A DNA stretch of 64,000 nt, from contig OZ242007.1 in NCBI GenBank assembly GCA_965204695.1, positions 1,178,001-1,242,000 of the forward strand, written 5' to 3'. The DNA comes from JAHEKD01 sp965204695. GTDB taxonomy: Bacteria; Pseudomonadota; Gammaproteobacteria; Arenicellales; JAHEKD01. The notes beneath the pieces are model-generated. The model worked only from the letters and a program-made list of their open reading frames with translations, did not search any database and was not told the origin of the DNA. The position numbers and the translations under genes are program-made. This document shows, piece by piece, positions 1 through 9,717 of this stretch; positions within the stretch are counted from its first letter, which is position 1, and each line of letters starts with the position of its first letter.

Positions 1-209
1 TCTCAGGTGCTGAGATAACTGCAGTGGTGTTGTCTTTACCCACTACCGGCCCCATGTTGCTTAGTGCACTACAAAGCCAAGACATGTATTTGGCAGGATC
101 ATTTTTGATGTTTCTGGCTTTACTGACGGTCATTGGCGTGTTGATATCCGATATTTTACTGGCTGTTACGGACCCGCGAATTCGTTTACAAGGTGAGGTC
201 ACCAAATGA
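1..209 (+). CDS. ABC transporter permease, OppB/DppB-like (3' end only)
   Basis: The reading frame is open from base 3 and ends at TGA 207-209, so only about 68 C-terminal residues are present. The end has the pattern of OppB/DppB permeases: a pro-gly-rich segment, an alanine/leucine membrane helix, then DILLAVTDPRIRL, matching the conserved DxxxxxxDPRIR end of the family. It would form one half of the inner-membrane channel of a peptide- or nickel-type ABC importer, paired with the next gene. Its stop overlaps the next start as ATGA, so the two are translationally coupled. The substrate cannot be told without the upstream binding protein. Confidence 0.85.
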   Translation, partial: SGAEITAVVLSLPTTGPMLLSALQSQDMYLAGSFLMFLALLTVIGVLISDILLAVTDPRIRLQGEVTK

Positions 210-1351
210 CTCAGCACTTTGTATCCGATAAACCATTCGATCCTTATTCTGTTGAACAGTTAACAGAAGAACAAGAAAAGTATTATTTCGCTTCCCAATG
301 GCAATTGATGTGGTGGAAACTCAAGCGCCACAAACTGGCATTGATTTCTTCAATAATGTTATTTTTTATCTATTTCGGTGCTTTATTTTGTGAGTTTCTG
401 ACACCTTATAACTTGCATACACGTAATACAGATTTCATCTATGCGCCGCCGCAAATGCCTCACTTTTTCCACGAGGGGAAATTTATCGGGCCATTTGTTT
501 ATGGCCTGGACTACGAACTCAACATGGAGAATCTCAAGCGAGAATACACACCAAACCCAGAAAAAATTCACAAATTGCGCTTTTTTTGTGCAGGTGACAG
601 CTATAAATTCTGGGGGTTATTTGAAACAGACAAACACTTCGTCTGCCCAGCTGAGGATGGGCAGTTTTTCCTAATGGGAACCGACCGGCTCGGCCGCGAT
701 ATGTATTCACGGATTTTTCACGGTGCACGGATTTCGTTAACCATTGGCCTGATCGGCATCGTAGTTAGTTTTACATTAGGGATTATCATCGGGGGAATCG
801 CCGGTTATTATGGCGGCTTTATTGACAATGTTATTCAACGCCTGATCGAGGTTATCCGTTCTTTCCCTGAGCTGCCGTTATGGATGGCCTTGTCGGCTGT
901 GCTACCGGTAACCTGGAGCCCATTGTTAATATTTTTCGGAATAACAATAATTCTGGCCATGCTCGACTGGACTTCACTCGCACGTGCTGTGCGTTCGAAA
1001 TTATTGGCACTGCGTGAAGAAGATTATTGCACAGCTGCACAACTTATGGGAGCGAAACCCAAACGCATCATCGGCAAACATTTATTACCAGGTTTTATGA
1101 GCCATTTAATCGCATCAGCATCGCTATCGATTCCAGGCATGATCCTGGGCGAAACCGCTTTAAGTTTTCTGGGCCTCGGGCTCAGGCCGCCTATTACAAG
1201 TTGGGGGGTATTACTCAATGAAGCACAAAATATCAACGTCGTCGCGCTCTACCCCTGGTTAATGCTTCCAGTCATTCCTGTCATTATCGTAATTTTAGGA
1301 TTCAATTTCCTCGGTGATGGTCTACGTGATGCTGCTGATCCTTATAAGTAA
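206..1351 (+). CDS. ABC transporter permease, OppC/DppC-like with enlarged periplasmic loop
   Basis: Second permease of a peptide/opine-type ABC importer. Residues 40-66 form the first membrane helix. A long hydrophilic segment follows (about 70-155) ending in GTDRLGRDMYSRI, the conserved GTDxxGRD motif just before the transport core. The core has five further helices and an EAA-type coupling loop (AAQLMGAKPKRIIGKHLLP, about 275-293) that would contact the ATPase. At 381 residues it is longer than the usual 280-300 for OppC/DppC; the extra length is the first periplasmic loop, as in YejE-like or larger alphaproteobacterial members. The start overlaps the upstream permease gene by 4 nt. The ATPase genes are not in view. 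Confidence 0.9.
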   Translation: MTQHFVSDKPFDPYSVEQLTEEQEKYYFASQWQLMWWKLKRHKLALISSIMLFFIYFGALFCEFLTPYNLHTRNTDFIYAPPQMPHFFHEGKFIGPFVYGLDYELNMENLKREYTPNPEKIHKLRFFCAGDSYKFWGLFETDKHFVCPAEDGQFFLMGTDRLGRDMYSRIFHGARISLTIGLIGIVVSFTLGIIIGGIAGYYGGFIDNVIQRLIEVIRSFPELPLWMALSAVLPVTWSPLLIFFGITIILAMLDWTSLARAVRSKLLALREEDYCTAAQLMGAKPKRIIGKHLLPGFMSHLIASASLSIPGMILGETALSFLGLGLRPPITSWGVLLNEAQNINVVALYPWLMLPVIPVIIVILGFNFLGDGLRDAADPYK

Positions 1352-1380
1352 CAAACGTTGAGGCATAAGAAACCATAAGC

Positions 1381-2403
1381 ATGGATTATCAGAAAAGAGT
1401 AAGCGTCTACCGTGGCGACATCGAAGAAAGCATTCACTTCGGAGCTGCGGCAGTCGTGGATTCATCAGGTAAACTAATTCATTCAGTTGGCAATCCTGAC
1501 TTAGTGACCTTCCCACGCTCGGCTTTGAAGTTCCTACAGGGCATTGCTTTGATTGAAACAGGTGCTGCTGACGCTTATAACCTTGATAATCGACATTTGT
1601 CCTTAGCTTGCGCCTCTCATATGGGAGAATCTTTTCATATCGAGTTGGTAGATGAATGGCTTAAGTTAATTGGTTTAAGCATCAATGCACTCGCCTGCGG
1701 TCCTGACTATCCTCTGGATCAGGAATCCTGTTACAACAGATTAAGAAATAATGAGGATCGAAGCAGCGCATTTCATAATTGTTCGGGAAAACATGCCGCG
1801 TTTTTAACAGTCTGTCAACATCTAGGATTCGACCCTCAAGGATATAATCAGTTAGATCATCCTGTGCAGCAATTATTTCAACAAAACCTAAACTACTTCA
1901 TTCAATCGGACTCATCCAAACTCAACTGGCAGGTCGATGGCTGCACATTTCCAGCCCCAGCAATGAAACTGAAAGACATGGCACATGCTATGGCCCGATT
2001 TGTAGGGCACGATAACCCGGATGAATCAAAATCACACGCATCGAAACGATTACAACAGGCAATCGCTGAATTTCCACAGTACATGTCCGGCACACACGAA
2101 CTGGCTGCGCATTTAACCAATGCCACAAATGGCAGAATACTATCCAAAATCGGTGCCGAAGGTTATCACATCGCGATTGACCGCGAACAAAAACTGGGCA
2201 TGGCCTTGAAGATTGCTGACGGCTCGGTACGAGGCATAAATTTTCTACTGATCAGTTTATTGGATGAGTTGGGCTTACTAGATAGTGGTGAACGTGAAAA
2301 ACTGAAACAGTTTTTGGAACCTGAGATTCTTAACAGCCACCAGCAAGCTGTAGGAGATATTCGAAAACCAGAATTAATCTCGACATTAGACGTAAATTCT
2401 TGA
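1381..2403 (+). CDS. Asparaginase, Rhizobium-etli type (Asparaginase_II family)
   Basis: Predicted to hydrolyse L-asparagine to aspartate and ammonia. The protein (340 aa) matches the serine/lysine asparaginase family (PF06089), not the bacterial EcAI/EcAII fold. It has the RSALK segment (S47-x-x-K50, the SxxK catalytic pair), HNCSGKHAAF with the family's conserved Cys and Lys, and a second Cys in QVDGCTFPAP, which together form the metal and substrate site in the R. etli enzyme. No signal peptide is visible, so it is cytoplasmic. It starts 29 nt after the peptide permease on the same strand and may be co-transcribed, fitting breakdown of imported peptides or amino acids. Confidence 0.87.
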   Translation: MDYQKRVSVYRGDIEESIHFGAAAVVDSSGKLIHSVGNPDLVTFPRSALKFLQGIALIETGAADAYNLDNRHLSLACASHMGESFHIELVDEWLKLIGLSINALACGPDYPLDQESCYNRLRNNEDRSSAFHNCSGKHAAFLTVCQHLGFDPQGYNQLDHPVQQLFQQNLNYFIQSDSSKLNWQVDGCTFPAPAMKLKDMAHAMARFVGHDNPDESKSHASKRLQQAIAEFPQYMSGTHELAAHLTNATNGRILSKIGAEGYHIAIDREQKLGMALKIADGSVRGINFLLISLLDELGLLDSGEREKLKQFLEPEILNSHQQAVGDIRKPELISTLDVNS

Positions 2404-2505
2404 TAAATAAAAAACAAATTTAAAACCTAATTCCCTATAATTTATCATGGAGTTACTGCCCAGTAGGTTTATGTTTAGGCAGGAAAACACAACGAGATTT
2501 ATTTC

Positions 2506-2922
2506 ATGAAGGATGCAATTATTAAAGACCTTGAGCTTCAATGGAAAGATCATTTCCATATGAGAGATCAGTCATGGAAAACTGTAACTTACACAGCTGT
2601 CTTTTTTGTTGGAATATTAGGCCTTGAAATAAAAGGCTCTGAGAATTTTGTAATGTATTTTGCCTATTGCTTACTTATCCTAGTATCAACTGTTGGTGGA
2701 CTAATAGTTTCACATCACAGATTAAGACAAAAGCAAAAGTTCGAATTCATAAAAAAATACGAACAAGAGCTAGGTCTATACGACTTAAAGAAAGATATCA
2801 TTCTCTCCACTGATTATGAGAGTGGTGCTATTGGAAGAATATTCACTGCCGTATATCTCGAAGTAATTCAGTACTCTTTTAGTGTGATCGGTATCGTACT
2901 TATATTTGCGCGAGCAATTTAG
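2506..2922 (+). CDS. Small membrane protein of unknown function
   Basis: A 138-aa protein that I do not recognise. It has a charged N-terminus rich in Asp, Lys and His, two close hydrophobic helices (about 28-44 and 48-68), a basic-to-acidic loop with coiled character (RLRQKQKFEFIKKYEQEL), and a third hydrophobic segment (about 112-136). This predicts an inner-membrane protein with a cytoplasmic central loop. It stands alone, about 100 nt after the asparaginase gene and convergent with the reductase. Base composition matches the surroundings. Confidence 0.6.
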   Translation: MKDAIIKDLELQWKDHFHMRDQSWKTVTYTAVFFVGILGLEIKGSENFVMYFAYCLLILVSTVGGLIVSHHRLRQKQKFEFIKKYEQELGLYDLKKDIILSTDYESGAIGRIFTAVYLEVIQYSFSVIGIVLIFARAI

Positions 2923-2997
2923 ACTCATCCGAAATCCTGACATTCCGCCAAAACATTGTTAGCTAGAAATCAATTATACTAATACAAACACATTTAT

Positions 2998-4056
2998 TTA
3001 CATGCTCAACGGATGAGGATATTTTCCATGAATTTCGGCAATCTCATTTAATATTTCTTCAGATAATATTGTTTCAACTGATTCAATTGCCGTTTTGATT
3101 TGATCAAGATTTGTGGCACCAATGATATTGCTGGTAGTAAATGGCTGTTGGTTGACAAAAGCATGTGCCATAGTGGATGGATCAAGACCATGTTTACGTG
3201 CGATAGCAACGTATTGATCGACGACAGCCATGATATCATCAGCAATGTATTTGGTGAAATAATGACCGAACAGTTGCATACGTGAGCCCTGAGGTCGAGC
3301 ATTGTTTTGGTATTTGCCTGATAGCACTCCCATGGCCAGTGGTGAGTAAGCCAGTAATCCGACTTTTTCCAGGCAGGAGATTTCAGACATACCGAAATCA
3401 TAGGCACGGTTGAGCAAGTTATAAGGGTTTTGTATCGATACGACTCTGGGCAAATCATGTTTTTCTGCCAAGCGCAGAAACTCCATGGTTCCCCACGGAC
3501 TCTCGTTGGACAAACCAATATACCTGACCTTTCCCGCTGTAACTAATTCATTAAGAGCTTCAAGACTTTCCAATAACGGTACTGGATCATCGTCAGGATT
3601 GTAGGAATAACCGAGCTGACCGAATAGATTGACTTGGCGATCCGGCCAGTGTAATTGATACAGATCAATGTAATCAGTCTGCAAGCGTTTCAAGCTGGCA
3701 TCACAAGCCTCAAAGATACTTTGCTTATCCAACCGGGTTTCACCGTTGTGCAAGTGTGGTCTTGCATAGGGAAATCGTGCTGCCCTACCCATTACTTTGG
3801 TAGCCAGAATAACCTGATCGCGCTTGCCGCTGTGCTTAAACCAGTCACCGATATATTGTTCGGTTAAACCATAGGTTTCTTGCCTTGGTGGCACTGCATA
3901 CATTTCTGCGGTATCGATGAAATTAACGCCATAATCCAGTGAAAAGTCGAGTTGCTCGAAGGCATTTTTCCTGCTGTTCTGTTCACCCCAGGTCATAGAA
4001 CCCAGGCAAATCAAACTGACATTAATATCTGTATGACCGAGTATTCTGAATCGCAT
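2998..4056 (-). CDS. tas: Aldo/keto reductase, Tas-like
   Basis: NADP-dependent aldo/keto reductase, 352 aa, cytoplasmic. It closely follows E. coli Tas along its length: the N-terminal LGSMTWGEQNS segment, FIDTAEMYAVPPRQET (Asp and Tyr of the active-site tetrad), ATKVMG (Lys), LYQLHWPDR (His), then SIQNPYNLLNR and a C-terminal GATNLDQIKTAIES cofactor-binding region. Start ATG at 4056. The physiological substrate of Tas-like proteins is not settled. It lies 31 nt downstream of the ABC exporter-like gene on the same strand, so it may share its transcript. Confidence 0.88.
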   Translation of the reverse strand: MRFRILGHTDINVSLICLGSMTWGEQNSRKNAFEQLDFSLDYGVNFIDTAEMYAVPPRQETYGLTEQYIGDWFKHSGKRDQVILATKVMGRAARFPYARPHLHNGETRLDKQSIFEACDASLKRLQTDYIDLYQLHWPDRQVNLFGQLGYSYNPDDDPVPLLESLEALNELVTAGKVRYIGLSNESPWGTMEFLRLAEKHDLPRVVSIQNPYNLLNRAYDFGMSEISCLEKVGLLAYSPLAMGVLSGKYQNNARPQGSRMQLFGHYFTKYIADDIMAVVDQYVAIARKHGLDPSTMAHAFVNQQPFTTSNIIGATNLDQIKTAIESVETILSEEILNEIAEIHGKYPHPLSM

Positions 4057-4087
4057 TGTTGCTTACCCTTTGCTGTAAAACTGACAC

Positions 4088-6739
4088 TTAGTTATGCGTC
4101 AGCTTGTTCAAGATATCTGGTTGGCTACTGACCTCCTCGACGCTGCCTTCAGCAACGAGTTTGCCTTTATCCAGCACTAGTAACTTGTCGAATCTGTTTA
4201 TGTAATCGGTATTACTTAATACCCAGATTACGGTTTTATTTTTCATCAGCTCAAGGACTCGCCCAATTAATGCTTTTTCAACTTTACCATCAAGTATTGT
4301 GGTGGCTTCGTTGACAATCAGAATTTGAGGGTTTTTGATTAAAGCCCTGGCTATGGTCAGTTTTTGCCGTTGTGCAGAAGTTAATTTCGCGCCGCCTACT
4401 CCAACTGAATATTCCAAGCCAACTTCGATGATCTGCTGTTTGAGCCCTAATTCGCTAATGACATCTTCGATTAGCTTGCCGACTTTTTGTTGAGCATTAG
4501 CCTGACCGTAAGCAATTCGCCCAAATAATATATTGTCCTGAATCGTTAAGTGACTGGACACTTTTTCGTCACTATTGAAATCAATCAACTCATTGTCATC
4601 ACCCAATTCTTGTTTTAATAATACGTGGGCGTTGACGATTTTTTCTTGAACATCTGGTGTGATTAAACCTAAACGATGTCTTGCAACATTTAATTTAAAG
4701 GCCAAGTTCAGAATAGTCTTTTTATCTTCCTCGTTAATCGATTCCAATGAAGCACCACCGGAAAGTTTGGATAATCTGGCCAGATCAGGCAAGTCATCTA
4801 CACCGACAAAACTGAACCTTTCAAACATGGGACTGCCCTCCGGGACATCCGAAAACATATCCACCATGATTCTGGCAGCCTGCAGACCGACATTAAGCAT
4901 GGGTTGTTTTAGCTCAGCTTTATTGATGACATTATCAACTTTAGGATCCGATAATAAATCCAGAATTTGAACTCCTGTTTGAACTGGCATACCAAAAAAT
5001 AAATTCTCAGCTGCTGTCATGTTGGTGTTGTATTGATTAGCGTCAAGATTTTCCACTAATTTTGAATAATCATCCTGATGCAGAATTTCACGCAGACGCT
5101 GCCTTGCATTTAGTATGCCCTCAGCAAGATGAGGATAATTCGATGCATAAATTGAGCTAAATAATCCTAACTGGTAAATATCATCTTCGAGATCTGCAAT
5201 TTTCAGAGTATCAAATAGATGTTGACCAAATGACTCTTGATCGACACCAGCCGCCTCATGATTAAGCCATTGTGCGTTGATGTCATCTTGTGAATTAGCA
5301 GATGCCTTTGAGTTTTCAACATAACGTTGACGTAATGCTAGTTCTTCTCCGGAGTACTGCGCCTGGACTTTGGGTTCATTTTTTAGCCCATAAAGCAAAT
5401 TCTCTCTGACTGAGCCGGTGAACACATAAGAACGCTGATCAATATAGGCAATATTACGACCCAAAATGGATTCTGGTAATTCAGCTATATTCTGTGCACC
5501 TATTTTGATCTGTCCGAAATTTGGTTGTAACAAGCGCGCTACTAACTGTGTTAAAACACTTCTGCCACTACCTCCCAATCCAAGCACTGCAACATGATTG
5601 TCTGAGTCAATAGAAAAGTTAACGCCGTCTAGTGACTTAACAAACTCATCTTCACTGTAAGACAGTGATGTACCTTGGATAGAATCATTTGCAAAACTGA
5701 CAATCTCTTGGTCTCGATCTTGCAATGTTGGATCCAGCATGTTTTCAGGTTGGAATTGATCAATAATTTGTTTGTATTTGACACGCACATCTTCGGTGAT
5801 TTGATAATACTTGAGCAGTTCCTTCCATGGCGAAGCTAAATCTTTGTATGCCGCAAGTACTGCAACTAACGCACCCAGCGAGAGTTCCCCTGTAATTACA
5901 AAATAACCACCGATGCCATAAAAGAAAAATGGTGTTAATTGTGCCAAAAAATTATTTAAGAATTTGATAAAGAATTTCTTTTTATAAATACTAAAGCGAA
6001 TCTCGTATATCTTGGCTAGGCGATTTGAGGCATGTGCTTTCTCATAACTGGAGGTGTCATTAACATGAATATCAGAAATCCCTGAAACCGTTTCGCCTAC
6101 CTTGTCAGAAAACTTTCGCACAGCCTGAACTCGCTGTTTTGCTAGTTCATTTACCTTGCGTTGTAATTTGGGAATAATATAAAGTTGTGGCGGATACAAT
6201 GCTACCGCCGCCAAACCAAGCAATAAATCCTGATTAAAGATGAAAAACAAATAAGTGATTAATAAACCACCTTGGAAGGCTGGTAAAGCAAAGGCATCAC
6301 CAATAAAACCGCCCAACGGTTCGGTTTCGGCAGTAATCATGGGAATGATTTCACCCTGAGACACCTGCTTAAATCTTGGTATCGGAAATCGTAAAATCCT
6401 GGAGAACAAGTCAAATCTAAAGCGACGCAACATACGCTCGCCTAAAATTCCTCGATAAACGTTAATCACATACTTAAGGCCACCGTTGATCAGCACCAAA
6501 ACTAAAAATAACCCACTAAGCAAGAATAGATATTTAACTTGATCGAGAGGGTACCCAAATATTTGATCGGGAATATTCACCCCGCCCAATGCACTATTGA
6601 TGATGACCTTAGGCACTTCCAGCGAAGCATAGACAAACGGCATGGATATCGCTGTCAACAATAGCAGCAATAGCTGATCTTTCTTGGTATGCTTGAGAAT
6701 ATAGCGATAAATGGACGGTTCTATTTTGTTTTCATCCAC
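4088..6739 (-). CDS. ABC exporter-like membrane protein with degenerate, split nucleotide-binding domain
   Basis: 883 aa. Residues 1-330 form a six-helix ABC exporter-type membrane domain. The nucleotide-binding domain begins near 370 with GLGGSGRS (Walker A, Lys replaced by Arg, near 386) and a Q-loop (YIDQRSYVFTGSVREN). About 270 mostly helical residues interrupt it before the second half. That half has LTSAQRQ instead of LSGGQ (near 783), IVNEATT instead of the usual ILDEAT (Walker B Asp is Asn, Glu kept), and VLSNTD where the H-loop histidine is expected. Every catalytic motif is altered, yet overall architecture is kept. Divergent from two glycosyltransferase genes, so a role in glycan or lipid-linked sugar handling is inferred. 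It may be a weak or non-hydrolysing ATPase. Confidence 0.83.
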   Translation of the reverse strand: MDENKIEPSIYRYILKHTKKDQLLLLLLTAISMPFVYASLEVPKVIINSALGGVNIPDQIFGYPLDQVKYLFLLSGLFLVLVLINGGLKYVINVYRGILGERMLRRFRFDLFSRILRFPIPRFKQVSQGEIIPMITAETEPLGGFIGDAFALPAFQGGLLITYLFFIFNQDLLLGLAAVALYPPQLYIIPKLQRKVNELAKQRVQAVRKFSDKVGETVSGISDIHVNDTSSYEKAHASNRLAKIYEIRFSIYKKKFFIKFLNNFLAQLTPFFFYGIGGYFVITGELSLGALVAVLAAYKDLASPWKELLKYYQITEDVRVKYKQIIDQFQPENMLDPTLQDRDQEIVSFANDSIQGTSLSYSEDEFVKSLDGVNFSIDSDNHVAVLGLGGSGRSVLTQLVARLLQPNFGQIKIGAQNIAELPESILGRNIAYIDQRSYVFTGSVRENLLYGLKNEPKVQAQYSGEELALRQRYVENSKASANSQDDINAQWLNHEAAGVDQESFGQHLFDTLKIADLEDDIYQLGLFSSIYASNYPHLAEGILNARQRLREILHQDDYSKLVENLDANQYNTNMTAAENLFFGMPVQTGVQILDLLSDPKVDNVINKAELKQPMLNVGLQAARIMVDMFSDVPEGSPMFERFSFVGVDDLPDLARLSKLSGGASLESINEEDKKTILNLAFKLNVARHRLGLITPDVQEKIVNAHVLLKQELGDDNELIDFNSDEKVSSHLTIQDNILFGRIAYGQANAQQKVGKLIEDVISELGLKQQIIEVGLEYSVGVGGAKLTSAQRQKLTIARALIKNPQILIVNEATTILDGKVEKALIGRVLELMKNKTVIWVLSNTDYINRFDKLLVLDKGKLVAEGSVEEVSSQPDILNKLTHN

Positions 6740-6805
6740 AATCTTTTCTGCAAATTGTTATCATGATTTGATACTAGCATTAGGCCCTTATTTCCCCAAG
6801 TTTAG

Positions 6806-8020
6806 ATGAAAAAAATTGCCTGTATTGTTAAAGGTTATCCACGCTTGTCCGAAACATTTATCGCGCAGGAAATCCTGGCATTGGAACAAGCGGGTGTTGA
6901 TATCATCATTTATTCCTTAAGACACCCGACAGATACCTCTGTTCATCCAGTACATAAAAAAATTCAGGCCAAGGTTCATTACCTGCCGGAATATTTGTAT
7001 CAACACCCTGTTCGAGTCAGTGTTTCTTTGTTTAAAGCTTTGTTTAATAAGGGTTTCTACACTATTTTGCCCAAATTCATAAAAGATTTAATGCGAGATC
7101 TGACACCGAACCGTATTCGCCGATTTGGCCAGGCACTAGTATTGGCTAATGAAATCGAAGCGAATAGGCAGTGGTTATATGTGCATTTTTTACACACTCC
7201 TGCCTCGGTGGCACGGTATGCCAGTTATCTCACTAAATTACCTTGGAGTTGCTCAGCCCATGCCAAAGACATCTGGACTTCAAGGGAATGGGATATTCGT
7301 GAAAAATTAGCTGAACTTCAGTGGCTGGTGACTTGCACCCAATCCAACACAGAACATTTAAAAGCTTTAAGCTCAACCCCAGAAAAAGTGTCACTTTTGT
7401 ATCATGGACTGGACTTTTCGCGTTTTCCACAACCCACTGAATGTAATCAATCCAATGGCTCAACAGCTATCTCACCCGTTCAGATAATATCCGTTGGCCG
7501 GGCCGTGAGTAAAAAGGGCTATGATGTTTTATTAAATGCACTAGCTCAACTGCCTCACGACTTACATTGGAGCTTTACTCATATTGGTGGCGGTCCATTG
7601 CTTGATGAATTAAAGACCCAAGCAAAACAACTAGCAATTGGTGACAAAATTAAATGGCTGGGAGCACAAAACTTCGAAGAGGTAATAAAGCATTATCAGA
7701 CATCGGATATGTTTGTACTTGCCTCACGAATAGATAAAAACGGCGACCGTGACGGTTTACCAAATGTATTAATGGAAGCAATGATGCAAAAATTAGCTTG
7801 CATAGCCAGCAATATCTCCGGAATTCCAGAACTGATCTGCGATCGCCAAAATGGCATTTTGGTTGAACCTGAAAAACCGAATGAACTATCAAAACAGATC
7901 AGGGAATTGATTCAATCACCTGAGTTGCGTAACAATCTGGGTGAAAATGGCTATAAAACCGTCACCCGAAAATTCTCATTAGAATCAAATGTTCAAATGC
8001 TGATTGATCGGTTTCAGTAA
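6806..8020 (+). CDS. Glycosyltransferase family 4 (WcaL-like)
   Basis: 404-aa retaining glycosyltransferase of GT-B fold. The N-terminus (CIVKGYPRLSETFIAQEI) is typical of WcaL/AmsK-type exopolysaccharide enzymes. The C-terminal domain carries IISVGRAVSKKGYDVLLNA and the donor-binding E-x7-E region around LMEAMMQKLACIASNISGIPELI. Probably cytoplasmic and membrane-associated. Its stop overlaps the ATG of the next glycosyltransferase (single shared base, TAATG), so the two are translationally coupled. Acceptor and sugar cannot be read from the sequence. Confidence 0.88.
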   Translation: MKKIACIVKGYPRLSETFIAQEILALEQAGVDIIIYSLRHPTDTSVHPVHKKIQAKVHYLPEYLYQHPVRVSVSLFKALFNKGFYTILPKFIKDLMRDLTPNRIRRFGQALVLANEIEANRQWLYVHFLHTPASVARYASYLTKLPWSCSAHAKDIWTSREWDIREKLAELQWLVTCTQSNTEHLKALSSTPEKVSLLYHGLDFSRFPQPTECNQSNGSTAISPVQIISVGRAVSKKGYDVLLNALAQLPHDLHWSFTHIGGGPLLDELKTQAKQLAIGDKIKWLGAQNFEEVIKHYQTSDMFVLASRIDKNGDRDGLPNVLMEAMMQKLACIASNISGIPELICDRQNGILVEPEKPNELSKQIRELIQSPELRNNLGENGYKTVTRKFSLESNVQMLIDRFQ

Positions 8021-9138
8021 TGCGAATTGGTTTTTACGCTCCGCTTAAGCCACCTAATCATGAAACTCCTTCTGGTGATAGAGCCATGGCGAGATTATTG
8101 ATTAAGGTGCTGAAAGCACTAGGCCATGATGTTGAACTGATTTCTGATTTGCGCAGTTGGGATGGAACAGGATCAAGCGAAGTGCAGCAAAATATTCAGG
8201 CTCAAGCAACTAAAGAAGTCGAACGACTTAAAAAGTACTTTTCAAAAACGACACCACCGGAATTAATCTTCACCTACCACGTTTATCATAAAGCACCCGA
8301 CTGGATTGGGGTCGAACTGGCAAAACAGTTGTCGGTTCCCTACATCTTGGCCGAAGCCTCATTTGCACCTAAGCAGGAAAATGGGCCGTGGCATATTGGT
8401 CATCAACAAACATTAAAATGCATTCAAGCTGCCAAAATGATTGTTTCATTAAATCCAATCGATAGTGAATGCGTCCAACCGTTATTAACTAACCATCAAT
8501 CCATTGAACTGATCAAACCTTTCCTTGAAATTGATGGGGTCGAGGTTGAGAATCGAGCAATCAAAAAACAGCAAGCGGCTGAAAACTATAATCTTGATAC
8601 GAATAAATGTTGGTTAATCACTGTCGCCATGATGCGTGAAGGCGACAAGCAAGCTTCTTATTATCAACTAGCAAAAGCGCTAGTTAATCTCAAATCTAAA
8701 GACTGGAATTTGATTGTGATTGGCGATGGCAAAGCATCAGAGGAAATTAGAGGCTATTTTTCTAACATCAGAGAAAACTGTACATTCTTAGGTAAACTAG
8801 GCCAAAAGCAAATATACGATTGGCTTTGTATAAGCGATGCATTCGTCTGGCCTGCTGTTAATGAAGCCTATGGGATTGCCTTACTCGAAGCCCAAGCTTG
8901 TGGTTTGCCTGTAGTGGCCCAGAATTATGGTGGTGTAGGCAGTGTTGTTGAAAATAATCAGACCGGTTTTGTGACAAAACCTGAGTCACCACACACATTT
9001 GAGCAGGCAGTAAAGCAATTAATCAACACCGAATCCTTAAGATCAGAATTGGCCCAAAACGCTAAAGAAAAATTCTCAAAAGAACATTCATTTAAAGCAG
9101 CTTGTGAAAAAATCGAGCTAATCCTTAACCGAGTGTAG
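8020..9138 (+). CDS. Glycosyltransferase family 4/1-type
   Basis: 372-aa GT-B glycosyltransferase. The N-terminal part (FYAPLKPPNHETPSGDRAMARLL) is a typical Rossmann acceptor domain. The C-terminal donor domain has the conserved NEAYGIALLEAQACGLPVVAQNYGG, with the two glutamates of the E-x7-E motif. It starts on the last base of the preceding gene and ends 3 nt before the phosphatase gene, so 6806-9717 is one compact operon. It shows little resemblance to its neighbour outside the donor site, so it likely adds a different sugar. Confidence 0.87.
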   Translation: MRIGFYAPLKPPNHETPSGDRAMARLLIKVLKALGHDVELISDLRSWDGTGSSEVQQNIQAQATKEVERLKKYFSKTTPPELIFTYHVYHKAPDWIGVELAKQLSVPYILAEASFAPKQENGPWHIGHQQTLKCIQAAKMIVSLNPIDSECVQPLLTNHQSIELIKPFLEIDGVEVENRAIKKQQAAENYNLDTNKCWLITVAMMREGDKQASYYQLAKALVNLKSKDWNLIVIGDGKASEEIRGYFSNIRENCTFLGKLGQKQIYDWLCISDAFVWPAVNEAYGIALLEAQACGLPVVAQNYGGVGSVVENNQTGFVTKPESPHTFEQAVKQLINTESLRSELAQNAKEKFSKEHSFKAACEKIELILNRV

Positions 9139-9141
9139 TTA

Positions 9142-9717
9142 ATGAAAATCTTTTTTATACGTCATGGCGAAACCGAGTGGAATAAACACAAAAAGTACCA
9201 GGGTCACACAGATACCTCGCTATCTGCTGATGGAATTCAGCAGGTATCACAATGGCAAGTACCTGCAAAGATTGAACATTGGTTTTTGAGTCCGCTTAAT
9301 CGCGCAATTCAAACTGCTAATCTTCATCAGTTACAACCCAGAACGATTGTAAACGAACTAATTGAAGCCAATTGGGGCGAATGGGAAGGACGGACTTTAA
9401 AGCAAATCCGACACGAAAACCCCGGACTTGTTGAAAAACTTGATGGTCAGGGGCTTGATCTTTGTCCACCAGGAGGCGAATCACCACGCCAAGTCCGTAC
9501 TCGATTGGAAAAATGGCTGGAAACACTCGATGGGTCTCATCAACGCATTGGTGCTGTTACACATCGCGGGGTCATTCGTGCGGCTTTGAGCCTAGCTACT
9601 GCGTGGGATATGAAATCTGACCACCAGATCAACATCACTCATAACCACGCTTATGAATTTTTCTGGGATAACGGGGAATTAACTTATACCAAAGAACACA
9701 AGCTGATTAGCTGTTGA
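9142..9717 (+). CDS. Histidine phosphatase family protein (phosphoglycerate mutase superfamily)
   Basis: 191 aa. The catalytic signature FIRHGETEWN with His-phosphate acceptor lies at residues 5-13. There is an Arg in SPLNRAIQTA, a Glu in NWGEWEGR, and the second catalytic His in AVTHRGVIR. This is the set of a cofactor-independent acid phosphatase of the CobC/PhoE/GpmB branch. It is the third gene of the glycosyltransferase operon, which points to dephosphorylation of a sugar or lipid-phosphate intermediate rather than glycolysis. Its 3' end overlaps the convergent hydrolase by 11 nt. Confidence 0.85.
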   Translation: MKIFFIRHGETEWNKHKKYQGHTDTSLSADGIQQVSQWQVPAKIEHWFLSPLNRAIQTANLHQLQPRTIVNELIEANWGEWEGRTLKQIRHENPGLVEKLDGQGLDLCPPGGESPRQVRTRLEKWLETLDGSHQRIGAVTHRGVIRAALSLATAWDMKSDHQINITHNHAYEFFWDNGELTYTKEHKLISC

